Source: Azolla caroliniana
Taxonomy: Eukaryota > Polypodiophyta
NCBI GenBank assembly: GCA_043228905.1
Contig: JBHGNT010000012.1
Span: forward strand, 9,424,001 to 9,488,000
Length of the DNA stretch: 64,000 nucleotides
Direction: 5' to 3'
Shown: piece after piece, positions 20,489-29,411 of the stretch
How the letters are laid out: each line of letters begins with the position of its first letter
Numbering within the stretch: the stretch's first letter is position 1
Notes under the pieces: generated by a model
What the model was told of the DNA's origin: nothing
What the model saw: only the letters and a program-made list of their open reading frames with translations
Databases searched by the model: none
Translations under genes and position numbers: made by a program

Positions 20489-22576
20489 TCATTGTTCACC
20501 CAAATTGTCCAAAATACTTTGTTCAAGAATTTCCACTTGTTCCTCCGGTTGTGGTTGTTGCGGCTGTGCTTGCTGCTGCTGTTGCGGTTGGGACTGCGGC
20601 TGTTCCGGCTGCTCTATAGGCGGCTGCTCCGTTTGTTTCTCTGACTCCGGCTGCTCCGTTTGTTTCTCTGACTCCGGCTGCTCCGTTTGACTGCTTCCGG
20701 TCCGGTCTCCTTCCAGTAACGATTCCTCATCACTGAGGTTGACCGTAACCGGTTCTCGTTCTTTCTCTCCCCGGATCTGGGACCTCTCGTAGCTTTCAAA
20801 CTGGATCTGCGCCTCCAGCCTGTCATCATCCAGCTGAGCTACAAGTTGCCGGACTTGCCCTAGTTGGTCGTCTGCCAAGGCTTGAAAGTCTTCGGCAAGC
20901 TCATCCCTTATGCCGGTGAAGTCTTCGGAAGTCAGCATATAGCAATCATCTCCCTCCTTCCGCCGGTTCTCTACGTCGGCCCGGAGCAGTTGGAGTTCCG
21001 CCGCGTTCGTGGCCCACTGGGTCCACCATTTGACGGAGCCGTTGTCAATCAAGCTCTTGGTCTGGTTCAACCAGGCCCGCATGATATCCTGGATGCGACT
21101 TGCTCCCATTTGCGCTCTACTTTCCACCACTTGTCGCTCCTCCTTCAACTGCTTGATGAGATTCGCCGTATCCTCCGCCTGCTCTCTGTAGCGCGTCAGC
21201 TGCCCTTGATATGTCGTTTGCAGCCTCTGCAGTACCTCCGCCGCTCTTTCTTTTTCCGCCTGCTGTTGCCTGAGGAGCTCTGTCCGAACCTTCTCCGCCT
21301 CTTCCAACCGTCTTCTGGTTTCCGCTTGTTCCTTGGCGAATGCGGTTGCGGTCCGATCCACTGCTTGCCGGAGCTCATCCGTCCGTTCCTTGTGCTCCGT
21401 TTGCAACCGTTTATACTCCCGGTGTAAGTGCTCAAATTCCTCCGTTTTTTGTTTGAGCTTGCCATTGATCTGGCGCTGGTTCCGGTCCTCCCGATCCTTT
21501 ACCTGCCGGAGTTCCTCTTTCAGGCGCTCTACTTCTGTTTCGGCGTTCCTCCGGAGCCTGTCCTTCTCTTGCAGCATTTTCTCCTTCTCCTCCTTGAGCC
21601 GGTCGTACGCTTGGTGGCCTTTCCGTAAGCTCTCCTCGGCCCGGCATAGATTCTCAGCAGTCTTTTGGAGTTCTGCCTCTGCTGCCGTCTTCAATTCTCT
21701 TTCGCGGCTCCTCAGCGCTTCTTGGGCAGCTAGCTCATCCTTTAAATCCGCAAGCTCTTGGGCTTGTGCCGCATTTCTCTCCGGAACGGTTTCCGTTGCC
21801 GGGTTCTGATTGCTATGTACAGGTTGATCTGACGCCTTATTCTGTACATTGCCCGGAGTCACCGGTGCTTGGACTTGTGTTGTCAAAGCGAATTGAGCCA
21901 TTTCCCTTGTGACCCTGTCCAAGTCTTGTTCAAGGCTCCGGATTCTGGACCGGGTCGTCTCTAGATCTACGGTTGTGACGAGCAACCGTTCGTTGTGCGC
22001 TCTCTCCTCCGCCTCCATGTACTCGACCACTCCGGCGATCTGCTCGCCTACCCACCGTAGCCACATGCTACTGGTGCCTTGCTGCTGTACTGGTCCTACT
22101 CCTTGGCCGCCGTGTGTGCTGGCTGTGCTCGCCGGCTGTTGAGTTCCGGTTCTCGCCATCTCCGGAGCCGTTGGAATGACTTCTTCTATAGAAGCCGACA
22201 AGGCCGGTTCCATACGCACCGGTTCCGGTTCCTCCCTTATGGTTTGCTCAGGTTGAGTTGGAGGCGTTTCTTCCTCTTGCGGGTACGAACGCTCCCCCGC
22301 TGTCCCGGCGGTCCTACTTCTTGACCGTCGTTGGAGGTGCTCTTCTGGCTCCTCCGTTTCCTCTTCCTGGGTAACGGCCTGTTTCTGTGCCGTCAAGGGT
22401 TCCGGTTCCTTCTGTCCCGGTCGCCGTATGGTTATCTTAACGGGTCGGACCGGTGACACCTCCTCCGGTTCTGAGAGCCGTTTCTTCCCTTTCGTCGCCT
22501 TCGACGCCAGCAGCTGCTGTCGTTTGGACGCCGGCTTCGAGGTGCTTCCTTCCGATACTCTTGGTCGCTTCTTTGG
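20489..22576 (-). CDS. GyA orfB, long coiled-coil protein continuing the orfA frame
   Basis: 695 sense codons without a stop, lying in the orfA frame directly after its TAG. Layout: basic start (PKKRPRV, ASKRQQLLASKATKGKKR) resembling a nuclear localisation signal; Pro/Glu linker; MWLRWVGEQIAGVVEYMEAEE; about 300 residues of heptad-rich coil; a helical segment with SVKWWTQWATNAAELQLLRA; ELAEDFQALADDQLGQVRQLV; then Gln/Glu repeats including two copies of QPESEKQTE; end EQSILDNLGEQ. The first GTG is at 22459 and no ATG occurs for about 120 codons, so separate initiation is unlikely. Function unknown; a multimeric RNP or nuclear-targeting role is inference. Confidence 0.75.
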   Translation of the reverse strand, partial: PKKRPRVSEGSTSKPASKRQQLLASKATKGKKRLSEPEEVSPVRPVKITIRRPGQKEPEPLTAQKQAVTQEEETEEPEEHLQRRSRSRTAGTAGERSYPQEEETPPTQPEQTIREEPEPVRMEPALSASIEEVIPTAPEMARTGTQQPASTASTHGGQGVGPVQQQGTSSMWLRWVGEQIAGVVEYMEAEERAHNERLLVTTVDLETTRSRIRSLEQDLDRVTREMAQFALTTQVQAPVTPGNVQNKASDQPVHSNQNPATETVPERNAAQAQELADLKDELAAQEALRSRERELKTAAEAELQKTAENLCRAEESLRKGHQAYDRLKEEKEKMLQEKDRLRRNAETEVERLKEELRQVKDREDRNQRQINGKLKQKTEEFEHLHREYKRLQTEHKERTDELRQAVDRTATAFAKEQAETRRRLEEAEKVRTELLRQQQAEKERAAEVLQRLQTTYQGQLTRYREQAEDTANLIKQLKEERQVVESRAQMGASRIQDIMRAWLNQTKSLIDNGSVKWWTQWATNAAELQLLRADVENRRKEGDDCYMLTSEDFTGIRDELAEDFQALADDQLGQVRQLVAQLDDDRLEAQIQFESYERSQIRGEKEREPVTVNLSDEESLLEGDRTGSSQTEQPESEKQTEQPESEKQTEQPPIEQPEQPQSQPQQQQQAQPQQPQPEEQVEILEQSILDNLGEQ

Positions 22577-23335
22577 CTAAACGGTCTCGACCGGCGGCAC
22601 GAGCAATGTTATCCACTGAGCTACGGCGTGCCACAGCTTCCGGCCCTCCTTGCCGTCCTTTCCTCGTACCATGTCGATTGCCACGCACAAACCGTCTGCA
22701 ATCAACACCGGCCAATCCACCTTGGTCCCTTCATAGGTGGCTATGATCATCCCTGCCCGATTTTTTGGCATGACAGGGGGTCGGGGGTACACGTGGCCGT
22801 ACTCGTGGAGCACTCGAGCTATCTCCCTGAATAGCGGATCTTCGCCGCCCTGCGTTCGATAGCCTTTGCCGGCAACAGAGTACTCACCGAAATATCGGAT
22901 GAGTTGCTCCGAGGTTGGGTTATCGATCTGAAAGATACCTCCCTCCGGAAGGCCTGTTAGCGCACGGATCGCCTCCTCGGTGATGACTTCTGTGTCGAGC
23001 TCCTTGATGACCCGGTCGGCTTCTCTGTGCGGTGGTGCCTCCATGATGGCCAAGAACCCCTCCAGTCCGTGTTGCCTGAACCATTTCCTGGCCGCTTCCG
23101 ACAGCGTTTGTGGTTCCATGTCTGCTTCGAGGTCGAGGAAAGATGGCGAGGTAGAGTGGTGATGAGAGTGAGAGCGAGAGAGAGAGCGTTCTGAACGCGG
23201 GGGTTCTCTGAGTGCAGGTTCGCGTCTGCTAATCTTCCACTGCCTTGGTGCTTCTGTGCTTCTTGGCTCGCGAAAAAAAAAGATCTCCATGCGCTCTTCT
23301 TTTTCTCTGTGCGTCTTGGCGCCTTTTTCGAGCAT
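22577..23335 (-). CDS. GyA orfA, conserved protein of unknown function
   Basis: 252 residues from ATG 23333-23335, chosen because it aligns with the ATG of copy 2; an open GTG start lies upstream at 23419. Basic Ser/His-rich N-terminus, then a helical domain with KWFRQHGLEGFLAIME, AIRALTGLPEGGIFQI, EQLIRYFGEYSVAGKGYRT, LFREIARVLHEYGHV, MPKNRAGMIIATYEG, VDWPVLIADGLCVAIDM. It ends in TAG (22577-22579). The domain recurs in GyC with many invariant residues. Not recognised as envelope, movement or capsid-type protein. Its place after integrase is that of the additional ORF of plant Tat-type elements. Confidence 0.8.
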   Translation of the reverse strand: MLEKGAKTHREKEERMEIFFFREPRSTEAPRQWKISRREPALREPPRSERSLSRSHSHHHSTSPSFLDLEADMEPQTLSEAARKWFRQHGLEGFLAIMEAPPHREADRVIKELDTEVITEEAIRALTGLPEGGIFQIDNPTSEQLIRYFGEYSVAGKGYRTQGGEDPLFREIARVLHEYGHVYPRPPVMPKNRAGMIIATYEGTKVDWPVLIADGLCVAIDMVRGKDGKEGRKLWHAVAQWITLLVPPVETV

Positions 23336-23442
23336 GCGCACGTCGTGTACCGATTTAGTATTAAGTAACGTGGCGGCTCTTAAATGCCCACTACGTACCT
23401 TTTCGCTCCTTGCTTTCACACCCGTTCATACCTCGATTTTTA

Positions 23443-23446
<4 letters not shown>

Positions 23447-23484
<38 letters not shown>
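23447..23484 (-). repeat. Run of 38 A (sense) between pol and orfA of GyA
   Basis: T38 on the plus strand, 18 bp from the pol stop. Copy 2 has an A-rich stretch at the same place. Confidence 0.95.
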
Positions 23485-23486
<2 letters not shown>

Positions 23487-23501
23487 TGACGGTGTGTGAT
23501 C

Positions 23502-26500
23502 TTACACATCCGTAGGTCTCTTCGGACCCTTACCGTTTTCCTTACGGGTTGCCGTGTCTTCCTTCGCCTCTGCTACTGGTTCCCCGTCGTCTTTTTCTTC
23601 CATCTGTACCGTTCCCGGTATAGTGCCGGTGAGCTGCATAAACGGGTTCTTTGGCATCGGTCCTTTATAGGGCTTTAGTCTAAATCCGTTCACCCACTTG
23701 CCTAGTACTTCACCGGCAAGTGTCCCTATCTGATAGGACCCGTTGTATTCCCGTGTCAGCCAATACGGGCCTGTCCATCTAAACCGGAGTTTACCCGGCA
23801 TCTTGCCCCTCCTTGTTTGGAATACTAGCACCGGTTTTCCGATTTCGAACATCTTTTCGTTACCTTTCCGGTGACGGTCAACGAACGCTTTCCGTCGTCG
23901 TTGCTCCAGTTCCATGTGTAGGATGCTGGCCAGCCGTTGCTCCTCCAGTTCGCATAGTGCTGCTAGCCGCATTTCCTCCGACTTCTTTTCATTCAGCCGT
24001 TCCCGTAGTTGGATCCGTAAGCTTGGTACCTGAAATTCCACCGGCATGACCGCTTCTAAGCCGAATGCTAACCGGAATGGCGTTGTCCGGATACTTGTCT
24101 TGTATGCCGTTCGGTACGCCCATAGCGCGCTATGGAGCTTTGTATCCCAGTCCATCCGGTTTTCATTGACGATTTTGCGGAGAATGTTCTGCAGCGTTTT
24201 GTTGGTGGACTCTGCTAACCCGTTCGCTTGTGGGTAGTACGGTGTGCTCCGTTTATGAACCACGGCATAGAACGTTGTTAAGCTTTCCACTACCTGGCCG
24301 AGGAAGTGCCCTCCTTGGTCGCTGATTAATTCAATCAGACATCCATATCGGCACCAAATGTTTTCGTACAGGAATTTTGCTGTGGATGACGCGGTATTGT
24401 CTCTCAAGGCCTTAGCCTCCACCCATTTAGTGCAATAATCCGTTGCCACGATGACATAACGGTTACCCGTTCTCATTGCCGGTGGCTTGAACGGTCCGAC
24501 AAAATCCAACCCCCACTTCTGGAATGGCTCTAGTGGAAGTACCGGTTGGTGTGGCATCCGTGCTTGCTCCGTAGGCTGGCCCATTCGTTGGCATAGGTCA
24601 CATTCCTTAACGTACTTCACGGCGTCTTTTAACGTCGTGGGCCACCACAAGCCGCTCTGCCATACTTTTCTTGCCGTCGCTTCCCCGGCGTAATGTCCTC
24701 CGGCAACCCCACAGTGTGCTTCCCGTAAGATTACTTCTTTCTCGTCACTACGGACTGCCCGTCTCCATATTCCATCTGCTCCCTTGTGGTAGAGAGTGTC
24801 CCGTAACAGACAGAAATTGCGGCTCTGCACCGCCAGTCGTTTTCTCTCGTCCCGGTTCATTTCCTCCGGTGGCAGGCCCGTGCTTAGGAACAGGTGCATG
24901 TTTGTCAGCCACCTATCTTCTGATGCCACCGTGTCGTCCGCTGCCGTTTCCGGGGTGATACGGAATAACTCTGCGTCCGGGAATTCATCCGCTACTCCGT
25001 CGCCTGATTCTCCGGACTCTAACCGGCTCAGATAGTCTGCTACGGCATGCTGGATACCGGGCCGGTGGAAGATCTCGAATTCGAACTCTTGCAACAGCAA
25101 GGTCCAACGGGCCAACTTACCGGTTAGGGACGCCTTGGACACTAAGTACAGGAGCGCCGAGTGATCCACATGAAATGAAAACTTCCTCCCCAATAGGTAA
25201 TGACGAAACTTTGTTACACTGTAGATCATGCCCAGGGCCTCCCGTTCCGTCGTTGAATAGTTCTTCTCCGCTTGGGACAGCTTCCGGCTGGCGTAATATA
25301 CCGGCCGGTACCATTTGGGCTCCGTAAGTTGCATTAAGGCGCTGCCGATAGCGATGTCGGAAGCGTCAACGAACACATGAAATTCCTTGCTCCAATCCGG
25401 AGGTTGGACGACGGGTGCTTGCGACAAAAGTACCTTCAGGGCGTTGTATGCCTTGTCCTCCGTATCCGTCCATTGGAACGGTGTCCGGTGTACCGCGGTG
25501 TGTAATGGTGTAGCCAAGTCAGCCAAGTGACGGAGCATCCGGCTGTGCCACCGGATCTGTCCTAAGAATCGGCTTAGTGCTTTGGCCGTTTTCGGTGCCG
25601 GTGCCCCTAGTATCGCGTTTACTTTGTCGGGGTCGACCGCAATGCCCTCCTTACTTACAATGTGTCCCAGCAATATTCCACTTGAAACTCCAAAGATGCA
25701 TTTTGCTGGGTTTAAGCTTAGCCGGTATAACCTACACTTTTCAAGGCATAACCGTAGGTGCTGCAAATGGTCTTTTCCCCGGCTATAGACTGCAAAATCA
25801 TTCAGGAAAACCTGCATGAAGGCAGGAATGTATTCGCCGAAGATCTCCATGATGATTCGCTGGAAAGTTGCTGGTGCCGTTTTTAGGCCAAACATCATTA
25901 CTTCGGCCACAAACACCCCCCATTCGGTGACGAACGCTGTCTTCTCCTGGTCGTCGGGGTGCATCCGGATTTGATTGTATCCGCTGAAGCCGTCTAAAAA
26001 GCTATAAACTTCATGGCCGGCGACGGCATCCAGTACTCCATCCGTGAACGGAAGAGGGAATGCATCCGTAATTGTGGCGGCATTTAGTTTCCTGTAATCT
26101 ACACACACGCGGATTTTACCATTCTTCTTGGGTACGACGACGATGGGGCTCAACCACGTCGCTTTCTTTACCGGCCGGATGAAGCCCACTCTTAGGAGTT
26201 TGTCGATTTCCTCCTTCACTTTGGCGGCGTAGTTGGGGTTCATTCGGTAATGTCTTTGCGCCACTGGTTTCGCGTCCTTGCCTAAGTGGATCTGATGCTG
26301 ATATAGTTGAGGGTTCAGCCCTCGCATGTCTTCGTATGACCAGGCGAATACGTCGCGAAACTCCGTGAGAAGTTTGATCATCGCCGCTTTATCTTCCGGC
26401 TTCATTTCTTTGGCGATGTGTACCGGCTTTGATTCGTCCTTGCTTCCTAGGTTCACTTCGTCGAGCTGGGATGCTTTTACCCGTTGGGAAACGGCCATTT

Positions 26501-29360
26501 CCCGTTCCAACGCTTCCTGTGCTTGCCGTAATTCCCGAATCGCATCTTTGTCCGGTTCGGCTTCGGTTTCGTCCCGCTGCGGCAAGTATGGCGCTACGGC
26601 TTCAGCCACGTCTATCTCGAAGAGTGGTACGATCTTCGGGTGTTCCTCCAAGTACTGGGCTTCTTCGTCGTCTGCCAACCCTTCCAGCATGTTCACGCAT
26701 TCCGCATATAGCGGTGTGCATTCCTTACCGTTGCTCGTCCGTGGTTGTGTCGGAACCCGGACCTTGGCTTTTCCACGCCGGAAGGTAATCATATTTTTCC
26801 GCCAATTTTGCTTGATGTGTGCTGTTTTCAACCATGGTCTGCCCAGCAACAGTGGGTACGCGCCTTGCGTCTGTAGCTGCAGCACTACAGCCGAGATGTG
26901 AAATGTGTGACCTCCTATGGTGACTTCCAATTTCCGTATTAAGCCCGTCGGCCGTACAGAGCTCGTATCCGCCATCCGTAGCCAGAACGGACATGGCTCC
27001 CATTCATGTATACCCAAGGCATTACACGTGTGGAGGCTTATTACGTTCACCCCGGAACCTCCATCGATTACTGTGCCGGGAAGTTCGTGCCCTTTGACAA
27101 TAGCTGTAATCACCGGACTACTAGTGTCCACCACCGTCGGTCCCTCCTCCGGATTCGAGAAAAGGACTGGTGCCGGTGGGGCTATACCGTCTGTCCTGCC
27201 CGTTTTTAGTCCTTCCGTAAATCGCGGCACGAGCTGCAAGAGTCGTCCTAACGGCAACGTGATCTGACATTCTTGCAGTGCTTGCCATGTCTCGTTTTCT
27301 GGGTGGCTACCGCCGGCACTCCCTATGGTATTCGCCTTTTGCCGTTCCGCGTCCGCAACGTTCCTTTCATTGGCTTCCTTCACCCATTCCGTCGCTTGTT
27401 TTCGTATGGCCTCTTGTGTTTCCCATTCTTTGGCCATGCCTTTCGACCGTGTGGTTACTTGCTGTATATCCGCCACTTCCGGAACCACCATATTAACTGC
27501 TGGTCGTTTCTCGTAGCTCTTTACCGGGCACTGGTTACTGTAGTGGCCTTCCTGCCTGCAGTAGTAGCAGTACTCTTTACGGGTATTGCTGGTTTCAGCA
27601 TTGCTGGTAGCCGGAGTCGGTCCCGTAGTGAGTGGTGCGTTCTGTGCCGGTTGGCTCCTTAGGGTTCCATGTTCCGGGTCCCTAGTGTGACCACCTTTCT
27701 TGAAATTCCGTTTCTTATTATTCCTATTTTTATTTCGGTAGTCCGGTCGTGGTGGATCGTAAAATCGGTCGTAGTCCTCCTGGTGCCTTCGGTAACCAGG
27801 GGAATGGTCTCTGTCGTATTGCTCGTGTCGTCTGTTGGACTCCCGATAGCGGTCCGATCGCTCATACCGGTCGTAGTTATCATTCCGATTCCCGTACCGG
27901 CCATCATTCTCTTGTCTGTCTCCGTACCAGACATCCTGTGCCGGTCGGTACCGGTTCATTTTTTGCCAACGATCTTCATCTTCGTCTCGGTTGCTTCTTG
28001 GCTCGATCCGTCGGACGGGTGGTGCTTGTCGGTTTAACAGGTTATACTCGCACCGGTCCGTTGTATGACTCTTGGATTGACAAATCACACACTGGGTTCG
28101 CATGGTGCACTCCACTGCCGAGTGTCCGGCATTCAAGCAGATTGTGCATTGAATTGTCTGCCGGAACCGGAGATCTTCATCTGTGGGTAACGCCCGTTGC
28201 AGTGCTCCCAGTGTAAGCCATGAGCTTGACTTTTCCATTTCTCTGACCCGGTCAATGACCTGGTCGATGGTGCATCCTCGAAAGTCGATCACCGTACACA
28301 CCGTGCGTAACGGTTCCCGGAGTGCGTTTAAAAATATCGTCCGTAGTTCCTCCTCCGGGGGTGCACGGGCAAGCTGGCTATGCATTCGTTGGAAACGGAT
28401 GACGAATTGGGGAATGCTTTCCCCTACCTCCTGTCGGATCGTATAAAACAGGCCCACCATTGTCGTCTGGTCGACCTCCTTGTGGAAAAAATGCAAGAAT
28501 TTTGCTTTTAATTCTGCAAAGGTTGTGATGGTCGCCGGGTCCTGCGTCCGCCGCCATCGTGTCGCCGGTCCCTCCAACGTGACTCCGAATTCCGCTATCT
28601 TCGAGCGTTCTTCTTCCTCCGGTGTCATTCGCTGGGACGTGTGATTTGCTTCCCATGTCTGCTCGAAGTCATGAACATGCGCTTCCGCGTCCGGATCATC
28701 GCGATATTTTGAGTATTGGAACGGCATGTCGTCGTCCAGTATTAGGCCGCGGTTTAGTGGCGTTTGTTGATATCTTTCCGGTTTTCTCTCCGGTTCCACT
28801 TCCGGTTGTTTTGCCGGTGCTTTTTCCGGTTCCTTTTCCGGTTCTTTCACCGGCTCTTCTTCCGGTACCTTTGCCGGCTCTTTCGTTGGTGTCGGTGGCT
28901 TTGCTTCTGCAACTTCCGGTGTTGGTGGGTTGACGGCTTCCGTTTGCGGTTCCGGATAGCCCTGGTCGAGCAGTTCCGGTTCTGGAGTCGGCACGATATC
29001 CGACCCGTCGTCCTCCGGGCCGCCGGGAGTATCGTTGTTGCTCCTGTAATTCGTGTGCACGCTGTATCCCCCTTCGGAATCCGATTCGTAGGCTGAAAAG
29101 GCTTCTGCCTCGTTTTCTCCGCCTGCCAGCGCCTCGAGGAGGCGTTCGGTTTCCCGAAGACTACTTAGACTGCTTCCGTCGTCCTGGTCGCGAGTTTGCC
29201 GTAACCGAAGAGATTCCTCCGCGACTCTCCGGATCTCGTTGGAGAACGAACGATCCGAGCGAATTTCCTGCGCTGCTTGCTGGAAAGTCTCACACCGTCT
29301 TTGCCGTTCGGCGAGGCGTCGAGCTCGGTTTGTAACCAAGTCGTGTGTTGGTCTAGTCAT
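23502..29360 (-). CDS. GyA gag-pol polyprotein, single 1,952-residue ORF with a mutated RT active site
   Basis: ATG at 29358-29360, 27 bp after the primer site, and no stop until 23502. Order: Pro/Glu-rich N-terminus; Gag core about 215-370; three CX2CX4HX4C zinc knuckles (CTICLNAGHSAVEC at about 405, CVICQSKSHTTDRC, then CYYCRQEGHYSNQC after an Arg/Asp/Tyr-rich stretch); aspartic protease with IDGGSGVNV (Asp766); RT with FLDGFSGYNQIRM; RNase H with FVDASDIAIGS (Asp1332); integrase with an HHCC zinc finger and the triad Asp1619, Asp1681, Glu1717 (DDX35E). The RT box reads FLNDF: Asn1187 replaces the first catalytic Asp (GAT to AAT), while copies at 13025 and 34667 keep FLDDF. RT activity of this copy should be lost. 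Confidence 0.95.
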   Translation of the reverse strand: MTRPTHDLVTNRARRLAERQRRCETFQQAAQEIRSDRSFSNEIRRVAEESLRLRQTRDQDDGSSLSSLRETERLLEALAGGENEAEAFSAYESDSEGGYSVHTNYRSNNDTPGGPEDDGSDIVPTPEPELLDQGYPEPQTEAVNPPTPEVAEAKPPTPTKEPAKVPEEEPVKEPEKEPEKAPAKQPEVEPERKPERYQQTPLNRGLILDDDMPFQYSKYRDDPDAEAHVHDFEQTWEANHTSQRMTPEEEERSKIAEFGVTLEGPATRWRRTQDPATITTFAELKAKFLHFFHKEVDQTTMVGLFYTIRQEVGESIPQFVIRFQRMHSQLARAPPEEELRTIFLNALREPLRTVCTVIDFRGCTIDQVIDRVREMEKSSSWLTLGALQRALPTDEDLRFRQTIQCTICLNAGHSAVECTMRTQCVICQSKSHTTDRCEYNLLNRQAPPVRRIEPRSNRDEDEDRWQKMNRYRPAQDVWYGDRQENDGRYGNRNDNYDRYERSDRYRESNRRHEQYDRDHSPGYRRHQEDYDRFYDPPRPDYRNKNRNNKKRNFKKGGHTRDPEHGTLRSQPAQNAPLTTGPTPATSNAETSNTRKEYCYYCRQEGHYSNQCPVKSYEKRPAVNMVVPEVADIQQVTTRSKGMAKEWETQEAIRKQATEWVKEANERNVADAERQKANTIGSAGGSHPENETWQALQECQITLPLGRLLQLVPRFTEGLKTGRTDGIAPPAPVLFSNPEEGPTVVDTSSPVITAIVKGHELPGTVIDGGSGVNVISLHTCNALGIHEWEPCPFWLRMADTSSVRPTGLIRKLEVTIGGHTFHISAVVLQLQTQGAYPLLLGRPWLKTAHIKQNWRKNMITFRRGKAKVRVPTQPRTSNGKECTPLYAECVNMLEGLADDEEAQYLEEHPKIVPLFEIDVAEAVAPYLPQRDETEAEPDKDAIRELRQAQEALEREMAVSQRVKASQLDEVNLGSKDESKPVHIAKEMKPEDKAAMIKLLTEFRDVFAWSYEDMRGLNPQLYQHQIHLGKDAKPVAQRHYRMNPNYAAKVKEEIDKLLRVGFIRPVKKATWLSPIVVVPKKNGKIRVCVDYRKLNAATITDAFPLPFTDGVLDAVAGHEVYSFLDGFSGYNQIRMHPDDQEKTAFVTEWGVFVAEVMMFGLKTAPATFQRIIMEIFGEYIPAFMQVFLNDFAVYSRGKDHLQHLRLCLEKCRLYRLSLNPAKCIFGVSSGILLGHIVSKEGIAVDPDKVNAILGAPAPKTAKALSRFLGQIRWHSRMLRHLADLATPLHTAVHRTPFQWTDTEDKAYNALKVLLSQAPVVQPPDWSKEFHVFVDASDIAIGSALMQLTEPKWYRPVYYASRKLSQAEKNYSTTEREALGMIYSVTKFRHYLLGRKFSFHVDHSALLYLVSKASLTGKLARWTLLLQEFEFEIFHRPGIQHAVADYLSRLESGESGDGVADEFPDAELFRITPETAADDTVASEDRWLTNMHLFLSTGLPPEEMNRDERKRLAVQSRNFCLLRDTLYHKGADGIWRRAVRSDEKEVILREAHCGVAGGHYAGEATARKVWQSGLWWPTTLKDAVKYVKECDLCQRMGQPTEQARMPHQPVLPLEPFQKWGLDFVGPFKPPAMRTGNRYVIVATDYCTKWVEAKALRDNTASSTAKFLYENIWCRYGCLIELISDQGGHFLGQVVESLTTFYAVVHKRSTPYYPQANGLAESTNKTLQNILRKIVNENRMDWDTKLHSALWAYRTAYKTSIRTTPFRLAFGLEAVMPVEFQVPSLRIQLRERLNEKKSEEMRLAALCELEEQRLASILHMELEQRRRKAFVDRHRKGNEKMFEIGKPVLVFQTRRGKMPGKLRFRWTGPYWLTREYNGSYQIGTLAGEVLGKWVNGFRLKPYKGPMPKNPFMQLTGTIPGTVQMEEKDDGEPVAEAKEDTATRKENGKGPKRPTDV

Positions 29361-29386
29361 CCATTACCGTCGTTCGCTGCGAGAAA

Positions 29387-29405
29387 GCAGGAATCGTGGT
29401 CGCCA
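29387..29405 (-). other. GyA primer-binding site
   Basis: The minus strand reads TGGCGACCACGATTCCTGC, six bases inside the 5' LTR, and is identical to GyB at 7088-7105. Confidence 0.7.
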
Positions 29406-29411
29406 AAACTG

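Noticed and set aside
26326-29096. Long plus-strand ORFs opposite GyA gag-pol
   Set aside because: Antisense shadows of the 1,952-codon ORF; composition is that of reversed coding sequence and no domain is visible.
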